64,000 nucleotides of DNA from Winslowiella toletana (lineage in GTDB: Bacteria > Pseudomonadota > Gammaproteobacteria > Enterobacterales > Enterobacteriaceae), in assembly GCF_017875465.1 (NCBI RefSeq), contig NZ_JAGGMQ010000001.1:1488001-1552000 (forward strand), read 5' to 3'. The notes under the pieces were generated by a model, which worked only from the letters and a program-made list of their open reading frames with translations, had not been told where the DNA came from and searched no databases. This document shows, one piece after another, positions 1 to 9,215 of this stretch; position 1 is the first letter of the stretch; each line of letters opens with the position of its first letter. The position numbers and the translations under genes were made by a program.

Positions 1-591
1 CTGATGGGCGGCGGCGGCGATTATCCGCCAAAGGATGAAGCCGGTTTTCTTAATTTTGCCCACAGTCTGCGCGATCCCGGGCTGTATCAGGCGCTGCAAG
101 ATGCTGAACCGGTCTCACCTGTATGGCATTACCGGCGGACAGAAAACCGCTGGATCCATTATGAGCGCCAGGCGAAATGGCCTGCTGGTTTGATTGTGAT
201 GGGTGATGCAGTTTGTGGATTTAATCCAATATATGGTCAGGGTATGACGGTTGCGGCCCTCTCTGCTGAGCTTCTGGACAAGACGTTACACTCACGCGCC
301 GGACTGGCCGATATCACCACCTCATTTCAGCAACAACTTGCGGCGCTATGTGCGTGGCCATGGACCATGGCGACAGGGGCAGACCTGCTGTATCCCACCA
401 CTGAAGGCGGTGAGAACGCATGGCATGCCCGACTTGCACAGCATTACCTTAATCAGGTTCTGATAATGGCGACAAAATACCCTGATATTTATCAGCGCTT
501 CGTGCGGGTGATGAATATGGTCGATCCGCCGTCAGTGCTGTTTGCGCCCTCTGTTGCGGCGCGCATGGCAATCGGCTGGTTCAGGAGATAA
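1..591 (+). CDS. FAD-dependent monooxygenase/epoxidase-like protein, C-terminal part (5' end outside window)
   Basis: This is the C-terminal part of a flavoprotein monooxygenase. The frame is open from base 1, so the gene starts outside the window. The visible protein carries the second FAD-binding motif of the family at about residues 62-80: GLIVMGDAVCGFNPIYGQGM, a GD followed by P..GQG. The phrase 'RW.HYE' before it and 'FNP.YGQGM' resemble the single-component flavin epoxidases of the squalene-epoxidase and polyether-epoxidase type. That subfamily placement is from memory. The stop lies 2 nt before the terpene synthase start, whose AGGAG ribosome site is inside this gene, so the two are translationally coupled. 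Inferred role: oxygenation or epoxidation of the terpene made by the next gene. The Rossmann N-terminus is not visible. Confidence 0.75.
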   Translation: MMGGGGDYPPKDEAGFLNFAHSLRDPGLYQALQDAEPVSPVWHYRRTENRWIHYERQAKWPAGLIVMGDAVCGFNPIYGQGMTVAALSAELLDKTLHSRAGLADITTSFQQQLAALCAWPWTMATGADLLYPTTEGGENAWHARLAQHYLNQVLIMATKYPDIYQRFVRVMNMVDPPSVLFAPSVAARMAIGWFRR

Positions 592-593
592 TC

Positions 594-1568
594 ATGCATG
601 CGTTTGATTTAGCTGAATTCTATATTCCATTTACCACTCGCCTGAACCGGCACCAGCAGATTGCCACCCAAAACGCACTGGCCTGGCTGCAAGTAACCGC
701 ACTGGTGGATGCCGAAAATGACCGCGACCGTTTGCAGCAATTCGTCACTTTCGGCGATCTTGCCGCCAGAACCTATCCTGATGTCGGCGCAGCCGAATTA
801 GAACAAATTATTAACTGGATCAACTGGCTGTTTATTCTGGATGACCAGGTGGATGAGCCGGGCGGCCAGTCAGCCGCCGATGATACGCTGGCGATGCTTG
901 AACATTTACGCCAGCTGATTAAAGCTGACGCGCAGGTCACCGCCCGGACCACGCTTGAGACGGCGTGGGAAATATTGTGGCAGAAACTCGCGGCGGGTAT
1001 GGGCCAGCATGCGCAACAACGCTTTCTGCTGACGGTTGACCAGTACCTGGTTTCGCTGCAACAAGAGATTGCCATGACGGCGGAGGGCTATATTCCCGAC
1101 TTACTGACCTTTGCCGAAATACGGCGCAATACCGGCGCGGTGAAAACCACCCTCAGCATCAATGAATACGCCTGGCATAAAGAGCTGCCGCCGGGATTCT
1201 TTGAAAGCGATCTCAACCGCGTGCTGACCGATGTCACCTGTGATGTAACCGGCATGACCAACGATATCTGGTCTTATGCTAAAGAGATCGACCATCCATC
1301 CAGTAACAGCTATGTGGTTATTTTTGCGCATCATATGGGCTGCGATATCAGCAGTGCGATGGTTATGGTTAATCATTTAATCACCTCACGCGTGAAATGT
1401 TTTCTGCATGCCCGTACACAACTCTCCGCGTTTTTGTACAAACTTCACCTCTCTGCTGTAGATCGGAAAATTGTGCTGCGTTATATCGCCGGCATGGAAC
1501 ACTGGATGCGGGGTAATCTCGAATGGTCTTCTGCTACGCCGCGCTACAATCACCAGCAAAAAGAGTAG
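594..1568 (+). CDS. class I terpene synthase (terpene cyclase)
   Basis: A 324-residue protein with the metal-binding signatures of bacterial class I terpene cyclases. The aspartate-rich DDQVDE is at residues 83-88, the NSE/DTE-type motif NDIWSYAKE at 223-231, the effector-region arginine and glycine (RRNTG) at 177-181, and the C-terminal RY pair at 317-318. These motifs bind the Mg-diphosphate of a prenyl diphosphate and start carbocation cyclisation. Length and motif spacing fit sesquiterpene-type synthases using farnesyl diphosphate, but substrate and product cannot be read from the sequence. The start has an AGGAG site at the end of the upstream flavoprotein gene. An IPP isomerase gene follows, which suggests a dedicated terpenoid operon. 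It is not a phytoene or geranylgeranyl synthase. Confidence 0.85.
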   Translation: MHAFDLAEFYIPFTTRLNRHQQIATQNALAWLQVTALVDAENDRDRLQQFVTFGDLAARTYPDVGAAELEQIINWINWLFILDDQVDEPGGQSAADDTLAMLEHLRQLIKADAQVTARTTLETAWEILWQKLAAGMGQHAQQRFLLTVDQYLVSLQQEIAMTAEGYIPDLLTFAEIRRNTGAVKTTLSINEYAWHKELPPGFFESDLNRVLTDVTCDVTGMTNDIWSYAKEIDHPSSNSYVVIFAHHMGCDISSAMVMVNHLITSRVKCFLHARTQLSAFLYKLHLSAVDRKIVLRYIAGMEHWMRGNLEWSSATPRYNHQQKE

Positions 1569-1628
1569 CCTCCGCGCGACCATCGCTGCCGGGGGCAATC
1601 CGCTAACCCCATTTTCGGGAGGTCTCTT

Positions 1629-2195
1629 GTGATCATGCATGATAAGGGGTCACCAGACGACGAATCGCTTATTCTGGTTGATGACAGTGATTGCCAGATC
1701 GGCGTTGCCGGTAAGTTACAGGTTCACCAGCTCGGGATATTGCACCGCGCCTTCTCCATTTTCGTGTTCGATGATGCGGGACGCCTGCTGCTGCAGCAAC
1801 GTGCATCAGGCAAGTATCATTCGGCGGGATTATGGAGCAATACCTGTTGTGGTCATCCGCGCGCGCAGGAAGAGACCCACTGCGCCGCCTTACGTCGTCT
1901 GCAGGAGGAGATGGGATTTCAGTGTAAATTACAGTGGGTAACGGCTTTTATCTATCGCGCAGAGCTGGCGAATGGCCTGATTGAACATGAGTATGATCAT
2001 CTGTATATCGGCGTCTTCGGCGGCACGCCGCAGCCCGACCCTGCCGAAGTAGCTGACTGGGCATGGCGCAGCCCCGATGAAGTCGGGCAGGCGCTGAGCG
2101 CTCATCCCGCTGATTTCACCATCTGGTTTACCAAAATTGTCCGCCAGCAGCCACGGCTGTTACGATCAGGGTGGAAGGATTTCCACCCTGATTAA
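1629..2195 (+). CDS. idi: isopentenyl-diphosphate delta-isomerase, type I
   Basis: Nudix-fold isomerase interconverting isopentenyl and dimethylallyl diphosphate, 188 residues. Catalytic signatures are present: the NTCCGHP cysteine motif at about 71-77, the Nudix-like helix following GHP with REE-type acidic residues (RRLQEEMGF), and EHEYDHLY near 119-126 with the second catalytic acid. I chose the GTG start at 1629 because GGGAGG lies about 7 nt upstream; ATG at 1635 is the alternative. It lies 60 nt after the terpene synthase and probably raises the dimethylallyl diphosphate supply for it. In Erwiniaceae idi is often found in carotenoid clusters, but no crt gene is visible here. A perfect 12-bp inverted repeat ends at its stop codon. 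Confidence 0.9.
   Translation: MIMHDKGSPDDESLILVDDSDCQIGVAGKLQVHQLGILHRAFSIFVFDDAGRLLLQQRASGKYHSAGLWSNTCCGHPRAQEETHCAALRRLQEEMGFQCKLQWVTAFIYRAELANGLIEHEYDHLYIGVFGGTPQPDPAEVADWAWRSPDEVGQALSAHPADFTIWFTKIVRQQPRLLRSGWKDFHPD
2165..2192. terminator. 12-bp perfect hairpin at the idi/speB convergent junction
   Basis: ATCAGGGTGGAA and its exact complement flank a 4-nt loop (GGAT). The hairpin covers the last idi codons and stops just before the TAA. No U-tract follows on either strand, so it may be a bidirectional attenuating hairpin rather than a classical intrinsic terminator. It separates the convergent idi and speB genes. Confidence 0.5.
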
Positions 2196-2202
2196 AGCGG
2201 AT

Positions 2203-3126
2203 TTATTCGCCTTTATTTACCGCCTGTACATGCAGCATATCCAGCGCCAGCGTGGCCGCGGCCAGCGCGGTCAAATCCGACTGGTCATAGCCAGGCGCGA
2301 CTTCAACGATATCCATGCCGACAATATTCAGCCCCTGCAATCCACGCACCAGTTTCAGCGCTTTATCCGAGGTCAGGCCACCAATCACCGGCGTGCCGGT
2401 GCCTGGCGCATGGGCCGGATCAAGACAGTCGATATCAAAGGTCAGATAAACCGGCAGGTCGCCGACAATCTGCTTCACCTGCGCCAGAATATCGTCAACG
2501 CCGCGATCGTTAACCTGCGCCGCATCCAGCACGTGATAACCCAGATCTTTATCAAACTCAGTGCGAATACCGATCTGCACGGAGTGATCGGGATCGATCA
2601 AGCCTTCAGCTGGCGCATGGTGGAACATGGTGCCGTGATCAAACTTAGCGCCATTGGAGTAGGTATCGGTATGCGCATCGAAGTGCACCAGCGCCATTTT
2701 GCCAAAGTATCTGGCATGGGCGCGCAGCAGCGGCAGCGTGACATAGTGATCGCCACCAAAGCTCAGCATGCGCTTGCCATTGGCCAGCAGTTTTTCCGCG
2801 TGCGCCTGCAGTTTGTCGGTCAGATCCTGTGAATCACCAAAGGCATACACCAGATCGCCGCAGTCGATCACTTTCAGACGCTTACGCAGATCGAAATTCC
2901 ACGGATAACGGCACCCCTCCCACGCCAGATTAGTCGAGATCTGGCGGATGGCGTTCGGCCCCAGACGGCTGCCCGGACGACCGGAGGTGGCGGCATCGAA
3001 AGGAATACCGGTAATCACCCATTCGGCGTCAGCGTCGTATGGCTGGAAGTTTACCGGGAAGCGCATAAAACCAAAGGCGTTAGAAACCAGTGAGTTATCG
3101 TACTCATTGCCCAGGGTGTTATTCAT
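2203..3126 (-). CDS. speB: agmatinase
   Basis: Ureohydrolase-family enzyme that hydrolyses agmatine to putrescine and urea in the cytoplasm, the second step of the arginine decarboxylase route. The binuclear manganese ligands are visible: GGDHYVT at 124-130, HFDAHTD at 148-154 and [12 protein letters not shown] from 231. The 307-residue length is typical. It lies directly downstream of speA in the same orientation, as in E. coli, but an intrinsic terminator sits between them, so independent or read-through expression is likely. It converges on the terpenoid operon. Identity is secure. Confidence 0.97.
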   Translation of the reverse strand: MNNTLGNEYDNSLVSNAFGFMRFPVNFQPYDADAEWVITGIPFDAATSGRPGSRLGPNAIRQISTNLAWEGCRYPWNFDLRKRLKVIDCGDLVYAFGDSQDLTDKLQAHAEKLLANGKRMLSFGGDHYVTLPLLRAHARYFGKMALVHFDAHTDTYSNGAKFDHGTMFHHAPAEGLIDPDHSVQIGIRTEFDKDLGYHVLDAAQVNDRGVDDILAQVKQIVGDLPVYLTFDIDCLDPAHAPGTGTPVIGGLTSDKALKLVRGLQGLNIVGMDIVEVAPGYDQSDLTALAAATLALDMLHVQAVNKGE

Positions 3127-3164
3127 AATACTGTCCTCTTTAAATCTATTATTCAGCTATAGAT

Positions 3165-3210
3165 GAAAAAAATCCCCTCCGCGTCGTTAACCCGACGAGG
3201 AAGGGATTTA
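3165..3210 (-). terminator. intrinsic terminator after speA
   Basis: Read on the minus strand, AAATCCCTTCCTCGTCG pairs with CGACGCGGAGGGGATTT around a short GTTAA loop. It is followed by a run of seven T. It lies between speA and speB and should limit speA transcripts from reaching speB. Confidence 0.8.
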
Positions 3211-3259
3211 GGGGTATACATATTCAGGGGCAGCGTAATCACCGCCCGTTACTGGCAGT

Positions 3260-5236
3260 TTATTCGTCTTCCAGGTAAGTATAGCCGTACAGACCACTTT
3301 CAAACTCTTCGAGGAACTGCGCGCGCAGCTCTTCATCAAGATCGGTCTCTTTTACCTGGTTATGGAAGTGACGCAGCAGCTCTTTCGGATCCAGCTGCAC
3401 ATACTCCAGCATATCCGCGACCGTATCGCCTTCATCGGAAAGCTGTACTTCCACGCTGCCATCAGCAAAGGCAAATACATCCACCGCTTCGGTATCACCG
3501 AACAGGTTATGCATATTGCCAAGGATCTCCTGATAAGCCCCGACCATAAAGAAGCCCAGCATCGGTGGATTTTCCACATCATATTCCGGCATTGGCATGG
3601 TGGTTGCGATGCCGTCGCCATCAATGTAGTGGTCAATCGTACCGTCAGAGTCACAGGTAATATCCAGCAACACCGCACGACGTTCCGGGGATTTATTCAG
3701 CCCTTCCAGCGGCAGTACCGGGAACAGCTGATCGATACCCCATGCATCCGGCATTGACTGGAACAGCGAGAAGTTGACGTAAATCTTATCCGCCATACGC
3801 TCCTGCAACTCATCAATAATCGGCCGGTGCGCACGATTGCTTGGATCCAGATGCAGCTGGATATAGTGGCAAATGCTGAGATAGAGCTGTTCAGCCCAGG
3901 CGCGCTGCGTCAGATCGTAGGTGCCCTGCGAGTAGCCACTGTGGATATCAAACAGGTCCATCTGACTGTCGTGCAGCCATTCGCGCAGTGAGCGACGGTT
4001 ATTCGGCTCATGCATCTCCTGCCAGGTATCCCACATGCTGACGATTGGGCGCGGTGAGTCCGCGTTTGGCGCCAGTGGCGTGCTGAACTCGTTACGCTCA
4101 ACACCGATAATATTCGACACCAGCACCGTGTGGTGCGCGGTGACCGCACGGCCCGACTCGGTGATCACCGTTGGATGCGGCAGATTATGCTCTTCACAGG
4201 CATCGCCAATCGCCCAGATCACGTTATTGGCGTATTCGTTCAGGCCATAGTTCACCGAGCAGTCCGACTGCGAACGGGTGCCTTCATAATCCACGCCCAG
4301 CCCGCCGCCGACATCGAAGCACTGGATATTAACGCCCAGCTTAGCCAGTTCCACATAGAAGCGCGCCGATTCACGCACACCGGTGGCGATATCACGGATG
4401 TTGGCCATCTGTGAGCCAAGATGGAAGTGCAGCAGTTGCAGGCTGTCGATACGACCCGCTGCACGCATAATCTCCACCAGCTTCAATACCTGAGTCGCTG
4501 ACAGACCAAACTTCGATTTCTCGCCGCCGCTTGACTGCCATTTACCCGAGCCTTGCGAAGCCAGACGCGCACGGATGCCAAGACGCGGTACTACATTCAG
4601 GCGCTCTGCTTCTTCCAGCACCAGCTTCACTTCGGTCATTTTTTCCAGCACCAGGTACACTTTGTGTCCCAGCTTTTCGCCAATCAGCGCCAGACGAATA
4701 TATTCACGGTCTTTATAACCATTACAGACAATCACCGAACGCGTCATACCGGCATGCGCCAGCACCGCCATCAGTTCGGCTTTGGATCCGGCTTCCAGAC
4801 CCAGCGGCTCACCAGAGTTGATCAGCGATTCGATCACACGTTTGTGCTGGTTTACTTTGATCGGATAAACGAGGAAGTAATCCCCTTTATAGCCGTAAGA
4901 TTCACGCGCACGTTTAAACGCCGCATTGATCGAGCGCAGGCGGTGCTGCAGGATCTGCGGGAAGCAGAACAGCGCTGGCAGACGCTGGCCGTCAGCCTCA
5001 CGCTCTTTAACCAGTTTCGCCAGATCGACACGCGCTTCCGGCACATCGGGATCCGGGCAAACACTGATATGGCCCAGCTCATTGACGTCGTAGTAGTTAT
5101 TGCCCCACCAGGCAATATTGTAGGTGCGCAGCATTTTGCTGGCGTCTTGATCACTCATGGCCACCTCCTGCATTGAGCGGAGTACACCCTGTTCGCCTGC
5201 TGACGAACCCTTAATTGTCTTCATGTCGTCAGACAT
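3260..5236 (-). CDS. speA: biosynthetic arginine decarboxylase
   Basis: PLP-dependent fold III decarboxylase converting arginine to agmatine, feeding SpeB. I chose the ATG at 5236, giving 658 residues starting MSDDMK. A GAGG site is 6-7 nt upstream and the length and N-terminus equal those of E. coli SpeA. A longer frame begins with TTG at 5248. The PLP-lysine region [10 protein letters not shown] lies near residue 127, and the C-terminal catalytic region contains '[13 protein letters not shown]', carrying the active-site cysteine. The short yqgB-like frame overlaps the start by a few codons, so translation may be coupled. An intrinsic terminator follows. Confidence 0.97.
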   Translation of the reverse strand: MSDDMKTIKGSSAGEQGVLRSMQEVAMSDQDASKMLRTYNIAWWGNNYYDVNELGHISVCPDPDVPEARVDLAKLVKEREADGQRLPALFCFPQILQHRLRSINAAFKRARESYGYKGDYFLVYPIKVNQHKRVIESLINSGEPLGLEAGSKAELMAVLAHAGMTRSVIVCNGYKDREYIRLALIGEKLGHKVYLVLEKMTEVKLVLEEAERLNVVPRLGIRARLASQGSGKWQSSGGEKSKFGLSATQVLKLVEIMRAAGRIDSLQLLHFHLGSQMANIRDIATGVRESARFYVELAKLGVNIQCFDVGGGLGVDYEGTRSQSDCSVNYGLNEYANNVIWAIGDACEEHNLPHPTVITESGRAVTAHHTVLVSNIIGVERNEFSTPLAPNADSPRPIVSMWDTWQEMHEPNNRRSLREWLHDSQMDLFDIHSGYSQGTYDLTQRAWAEQLYLSICHYIQLHLDPSNRAHRPIIDELQERMADKIYVNFSLFQSMPDAWGIDQLFPVLPLEGLNKSPERRAVLLDITCDSDGTIDHYIDGDGIATTMPMPEYDVENPPMLGFFMVGAYQEILGNMHNLFGDTEAVDVFAFADGSVEVQLSDEGDTVADMLEYVQLDPKELLRHFHNQVKETDLDEELRAQFLEEFESGLYGYTYLEDE

Positions 5237-5387
5237 CGCGAACCTCAATTTTAAGTAATGATGCGGAACAGTTAACCACTATCGCAGGTCGATCCTGCCA
5301 GAACAACCCGCAGGCTGTCGATAAACCCGGCATCAATGACTTTGTCAGCGCACAGTGCGGGTTAAATGATTTTTCAGTATAAAACAC
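5229..5387 (-). CDS. yqgB: YqgB-like small protein overlapping the speA start
   Basis: A frame of about 52 codons whose stop (TGA) overlaps the first codons of speA. Its stretch '[13 protein letters not shown]' resembles the 'AIVVNCFTLNKII' end of E. coli YqgB, encoded at the same place upstream of speA (recalled, not searched). The protein continues six residues past that point into speA. I propose the GTG start at 5387 because GGAG lies about 9 nt upstream. The internal ATG at 5333 has no ribosome site. E. coli YqgB is a small acid- and host-related protein with no settled biochemical role. The overlap suggests a leader or coupling role for speA translation. Confidence 0.5.
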   Translation of the reverse strand: MFYTEKSFNPHCALTKSLMPGLSTACGLFWQDRPAIVVNCSASLLKIEVRDV

Positions 5388-5896
5388 GTCGCCGAACTCC
5401 GTTAAACGGGTCAGAAAAAGCGGCAGTCGACCCACAGTAAACTGAGAGTCCCCTTGCAAAACTGTAGCAAAAGGTTAACCGGCGCAGGTGTCGTGAAGAT
5501 TACCGAAACGAATATAACTTCGGCGAGAGAGCAGAATCGACGGAGAAACAGAAAGGGATTGAAGTACGCCAGTGTGGCGCAGCGAACCGTGCATAGCGAA
5601 AACGTGGTTCATTACTCGTATCACCTCCACATATGCCCTGTAAGCATATGGAAAAAAACGGGTCAGAGGGTGCAGACCAGCAACGCGCTGGTTGTCTGAC
5701 TGAGGCCACACCGCAGCGGCGCAGCGCCCTTATCTGCCTGAAAGGCAGCGGCGTTTTATACAGCTCCGGACGGCAAAATGCAAAGTTAAAATGTGCTGAC
5801 TGAGACTGCTGTCAGGAAAATTTGCCACTCCGGCAGAGGCCAAAAATGCGCAACGGCAAAAATCGCTGGCAATTCGATTAACGAGTAACCTAAAAT
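5388..5896. other. speA-metK intergenic region
   Basis: About 500 bases between the divergent speA/yqgB and metK units, rich in stop codons on both strands. Short open frames around 5454-5711 show no recognisable protein and no good ribosome sites. The region presumably holds the speA promoter and a long speA leader. I see no insertion sequence or RNA gene that I can name. Confidence 0.4.
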
Positions 5897-5944
5897 AGCC
5901 GTCCAGATGTTAATCCGTCTATACTGGCTAACTTCTGGACTGCT
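5897..5944 (+). promoter_or_regulatory. MetJ operator array (tandem met boxes) upstream of metK
   Basis: Six consecutive 8-mers align to the met box AGACGTCT with partial matches: AGCCGTCC, AGATGTTA, ATCCGTCT, ATACTGGC, TAACTTCT, GGACTGCT. The arrangement and first boxes closely match the known E. coli metK control region. MetJ with SAM is expected to repress metK here. The array is about 150 bp before the start codon. Confidence 0.7.
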
Positions 5945-6096
5945 ATGCCGCTGTAAGGCTGTCAGTACTACTGTGACATTACTGCCTGCACCAATGAACT
6001 GCTCACGGCTTTGCCTGAGGGGGCGTGGATTCAGGCTAACCTGTCTCTTCGCTATGCAGTTGTTATTCCACCCGTTTTAGTAAGGTAAAGAATAAA

Positions 6097-7248
6097 ATGG
6101 CTAAACACCTTTTTACGTCCGAGTCTGTATCAGAAGGACATCCTGACAAAATCGCCGACCAGATTTCCGATGCCGTGCTGGATGCCATCCTCGAACAGGA
6201 TCCAAAAGCACGCGTTGCCTGTGAAACCTACGTCAAAACCGGCATGGTTCTGGTTGGCGGCGAAATTACGACCAGCGCCTGGGTCGATATCGAAGAGATC
6301 ACCCGTAATACGGTGCGTGAAATCGGCTATGTCCATTCCGATATGGGCTTTGACGCCAACTCTTGTGCGGTGTTAAACGCCATTGGCAAACAGTCCCCGG
6401 ATATCAATCAGGGTGTTGACCGCGCCGATCCGCTGGAGCAAGGCGCTGGCGACCAGGGCCTGATGTTTGGTTACGCCACCAACGAAACCGATGTGCTGAT
6501 GCCTGCGCCAGTAACCTATGCGCACCGTCTGGTACAGCGTCAGGCAGAAGTGCGTAAGAACGGCACCCTGCCATGGTTACGCCCTGATGCGAAAAGCCAG
6601 GTCACTTTCCAGTACGATAACGGCAATATTGTCGGCATCGACGCGGTAGTGCTGTCAACTCAGCACGCGGAAGAGATTGGCCTGAAAGATCTGCAGGAAG
6701 CGGTGATGGAAGAGATCATCAAGCCAGTTCTGCCGACCGAGTGGCTGACCGCCAGCACCAAATTCTTTATTAACCCGACTGGCCGTTTTGTTATCGGTGG
6801 CCCGATGGGCGACTGCGGTCTGACCGGTCGTAAAATCATCGTGGATACCTACGGCGGCATGGCGCGTCACGGTGGCGGTGCATTCTCCGGTAAAGATCCA
6901 TCGAAAGTTGACCGCTCAGCAGCCTACGCTGCACGCTACGTGGCGAAGAACATCGTTGCCGCTGGTCTGGCGGATCGCTGTGAGATTCAGGTTTCCTACG
7001 CTATCGGTGTGGCTGAACCGACATCAATCATGGTGGAAACCTTCGGTACTGAGAAAATCGCCAGCGAGCAGCTGACCCTGCTGGTGCGCGAGTTCTTTGA
7101 CCTGCGTCCTTACGGTCTGATCCAGATGCTCGATCTGCTGCACCCAATCTACCGCGAGACGGCAGCTTATGGTCACTTTGGCCGTGAGCACTTCCCGTGG
7201 GAAAAAACCGACAAAGCTGCGCAGTTGCGCGACGCTGCGGGTCTGTAA
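6097..7248 (+). CDS. metK: S-adenosylmethionine synthetase
   Basis: Methionine adenosyltransferase making SAM from ATP and methionine, 383 residues, the usual family length. Signature sequences are intact: [13 protein letters not shown] near the N-terminus (ATP and Mg binding), the [12 protein letters not shown] hexapeptide region near residue 115, and the P-loop-like [19 protein letters not shown] near 260. A TAAGGTAAAG-type ribosome site precedes ATG. Upstream met boxes indicate MetJ repression. An intrinsic terminator follows. SAM links to the polyamine genes beside it because decarboxylated SAM feeds spermidine synthesis. Confidence 0.98.
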   Translation: MAKHLFTSESVSEGHPDKIADQISDAVLDAILEQDPKARVACETYVKTGMVLVGGEITTSAWVDIEEITRNTVREIGYVHSDMGFDANSCAVLNAIGKQSPDINQGVDRADPLEQGAGDQGLMFGYATNETDVLMPAPVTYAHRLVQRQAEVRKNGTLPWLRPDAKSQVTFQYDNGNIVGIDAVVLSTQHAEEIGLKDLQEAVMEEIIKPVLPTEWLTASTKFFINPTGRFVIGGPMGDCGLTGRKIIVDTYGGMARHGGGAFSGKDPSKVDRSAAYAARYVAKNIVAAGLADRCEIQVSYAIGVAEPTSIMVETFGTEKIASEQLTLLVREFFDLRPYGLIQMLDLLHPIYRETAAYGHFGREHFPWEKTDKAAQLRDAAGL

Positions 7249-7284
7249 TTTTCGATAACATTCATATCTGTAACACCATTGTAG

Positions 7285-7310
7285 GGGAGCCGTTTTCGGC
7301 TCCCTTTTTT
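7285..7310 (+). terminator. metK intrinsic terminator, built on a dispersed palindrome
   Basis: GGGAGCCG and CGGCTCCC flank a TTTT loop and are followed by six T. The preceding GTAGG matches the left flank of the REP-like family seen elsewhere in the window, and the same GGGAGCCG stem recurs at 25328-25347. The terminator therefore appears to be a member of that repeat family. Confidence 0.9.
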
Positions 7311-7339
7311 ATGCTGCCTCGGCGCCAGACTTTCGCGCA

Positions 7340-7404
7340 GGCGGCGAGAACGCCGTCAGCATAATGAGTGCAAATCTTTAACACGGGCGGCGAGAACGCC
7401 GCCC
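7340..7404. repeat. two REP-like GC palindromes (metK-galP gap)
   Basis: GGCGGCGAGAACGCCGTC at 7340-7357 and GGGCGGCGAGAACGCCGCCC at 7385-7404 are copies of a dispersed family. The second is followed by CTACAG, the complement of the CTGTAG flank of the family. They are intergenic, between metK and the galP control region. Confidence 0.75.
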
Positions 7405-7439
7405 CTACAGAGGTTTTTTACCGTTTGACACCAAACAGA

Positions 7440-7453
7440 TGATAACGATTACA
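7440..7453 (+). promoter_or_regulatory. candidate distal GalR/GalS operator
   Basis: TGATAACGATTACA matches 10 of the 12 fixed positions of the gal operator core TGTAANCGNTTACA. It lies about 200 bp upstream of the stronger operator at 7643, a spacing that could allow a repression loop. Weak evidence on its own. Confidence 0.4.
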
Positions 7454-7642
7454 TTTTGAAACGCTTTATTTATCGGTAATTTAGGATTTTTACGGCGTAT
7501 TAATCAGCCAGAAAATGCGCTATTTTCAGCGTCGTCTGATTGCCAATAACTGGAATAATGTCAGAAACTTATCAGGTGCTATAACTTAGTGGTTAATTAA
7601 CCTGGAAAGAGTGAAAAATGCTGGTTTACAGGGTTCCGGCGA

Positions 7643-7658
7643 GTGTAACCGATTACAC
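7643..7658 (+). promoter_or_regulatory. GalR/GalS operator upstream of galP
   Basis: GTGTAACCGATTACAC is an exact match to the gal operator palindrome GTGTAANCGNTTACAC. It is 3 bp from a CRP site, the arrangement expected for galactose-induced, glucose-repressed galP. Confidence 0.85.
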
Positions 7659-7661
7659 TAG

Positions 7662-7677
7662 TGTGATCGACCTCACT
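7662..7677 (+). promoter_or_regulatory. CRP-binding site upstream of galP
   Basis: TGTGATCGACCTCACT fits the CRP consensus TGTGA-N6-TCACA except for the last base. It lies about 63 bp before the galP start codon, so cAMP-CRP control of galP is likely. Confidence 0.75.
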
Positions 7678-7739
7678 TTTCACCCGCTAAAGGTTCTCTA
7701 ACATTGATAAAAACAACATAGTTACTTCGTGGAGGCTAC

Positions 7740-9137
7740 ATGCCTGGCAATACACATAAAAGCAGAACTTCAAATAAGGCAATGACCTTGTTTGTCTGCT
7801 TTCTTGCAGCTCTCGCAGGGCTGCTGTTTGGACTGGATATCGGCGTGATTGCCGGAGCTCTGCCCTTTATCGCTAAAGATTTTGACGTCACCAATCATCA
7901 GCAGGAGTGGATCGTTAGCTCAATGATGTTTGGCGCCGCTGTTGGCGCCGTAGTGAGCGGCTGGATGTCCTCCAGCCTTGGCCGTAAAAAAAGCCTGATG
8001 GCTGGCGCCATCCTGTTTGTTATCGGTTCACTGTGGTCAGCCTTTTCCCCGAACCCGGAGATGCTGATTGTGGCGCGCGTGCTGCTGGGTCTGGCGGTAG
8101 GTATCGCTTCCTACACTGCCCCGCTGTATCTCTCGGAAATCGCACCGGAGAAAATTCGCGGCAGTATGATCTCGCTGTACCAGCTGATGATTACCATCGG
8201 TATTCTGGGCGCTTATCTCTCTGATACCGCTTTCAGCTATACCGGAAACTGGCGCTGGATGCTGGGCGTGATCACCATTCCTGCCCTGCTGCTGCTGATT
8301 GGCGTCTGCTTCCTGCCAAACAGTCCACGCTGGCTGGCGGCGAAAGGTAACTTCCGCGACGCCCAGCGCGTGCTTGATCGCCTGCGTGATACCAGCGAAC
8401 AGGCAAAACGTGAACTGGATGAGATTCGTGAAAGCCTGAAAGTAAAGCAGTCTGGCTGGAGTCTGTTTAAAGACAACAGTAACTTCCGTCGTGCGGTGTT
8501 CCTTGGCGTACTGTTACAGGTGATGCAACAGTTCACCGGTATGAACGTCATTATGTATTACGCGCCGAAAATCTTTGAAATTGCTGGCTTTACCAACACC
8601 ACTCAGCAGATGTGGGGCACCGTAATCGTTGGCCTGATCAACGTACTGGCGACCTTTATCGCTATCGGTCTGGTGGATCGCTGGGGACGCAAACCAACCC
8701 TGACGCTGGGCTTCCTGGTGATGGCGGTAGGTATGGGTATTCTTGGCACCATGCTGCATATCGGCATTCACAGTGTTGGCGCACAGTACTTTGCAGTGGC
8801 CATGCTGCTGATGTTTATCATCGGCTTTGCGATGAGCGCCGGACCGCTGATTTGGGTGCTCTGTTCAGAGATCCAGCCGCTGAAAGGACGTGATTTTGGT
8901 ATCACTGTCTCAACCGCGACCAACTGGATTGCCAACATGATTGTCGGAGCAACCTTCCTGACCATGCTGAACACGCTGGGGAATGCCAACACCTTCTGGG
9001 TGTATGCCGGTCTGAATGTCTTCTTTATTCTGCTGACCCTGTGGCTGATTCCTGAAACTAAAGGTGTGTCGCTGGAGCATATCGAGCGCAACCTGTTGTC
9101 TGGTAAAAAACTACGCGAAATCGGTTCACGCGATTAA
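7740..9137 (+). CDS. galP: galactose/proton symporter
   Basis: Twelve-helix sugar porter of the major facilitator superfamily, 465 residues against 464 in E. coli GalP, with near-identical stretches. Family motifs are present: GRKKS after helix 2, SRxLLG-type region 'RVLLGLAVG', '[11 protein letters not shown]' after helix 6, 'QQFTGMN' in helix 7, DRWGRKP after helix 8 and 'PETKGVSLE' at the end of helix 12. It imports galactose and other hexoses with protons across the inner membrane. GalR/GalS and CRP sites upstream support regulation as in E. coli. A GGAGGC ribosome site precedes the ATG. Confidence 0.95.
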   Translation: MPGNTHKSRTSNKAMTLFVCFLAALAGLLFGLDIGVIAGALPFIAKDFDVTNHQQEWIVSSMMFGAAVGAVVSGWMSSSLGRKKSLMAGAILFVIGSLWSAFSPNPEMLIVARVLLGLAVGIASYTAPLYLSEIAPEKIRGSMISLYQLMITIGILGAYLSDTAFSYTGNWRWMLGVITIPALLLLIGVCFLPNSPRWLAAKGNFRDAQRVLDRLRDTSEQAKRELDEIRESLKVKQSGWSLFKDNSNFRRAVFLGVLLQVMQQFTGMNVIMYYAPKIFEIAGFTNTTQQMWGTVIVGLINVLATFIAIGLVDRWGRKPTLTLGFLVMAVGMGILGTMLHIGIHSVGAQYFAVAMLLMFIIGFAMSAGPLIWVLCSEIQPLKGRDFGITVSTATNWIANMIVGATFLTMLNTLGNANTFWVYAGLNVFFILLTLWLIPETKGVSLEHIERNLLSGKKLREIGSRD

Positions 9138-9145
9138 TCGTGGCA

Positions 9146-9171
9146 GTACGGGTGGCGCAAGCTGCCCGTAC
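9146..9171 (+). terminator. hairpin after galP
   Basis: GTACGGG and CCCGTAC form an exact inverted repeat with a partly pairing loop 9 nt after the galP stop. No T-run follows, so termination strength is doubtful. Confidence 0.35.
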
Positions 9172-9215
9172 GTCATCAGTTGCATCCCTTCCCTGCCCGA
9201 ATTATTCTTCCCGAT

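Noticed and set aside
2137..2832. Long open frame on the plus strand (231 codons)
   Set aside because: It lies opposite speB, has low-complexity Arg/Gln-rich content typical of antisense frames, and shows no family resemblance.
4553..5176. 207-codon plus-strand frame
   Set aside because: Antisense shadow of speA; speA is fully conserved in the opposite strand.
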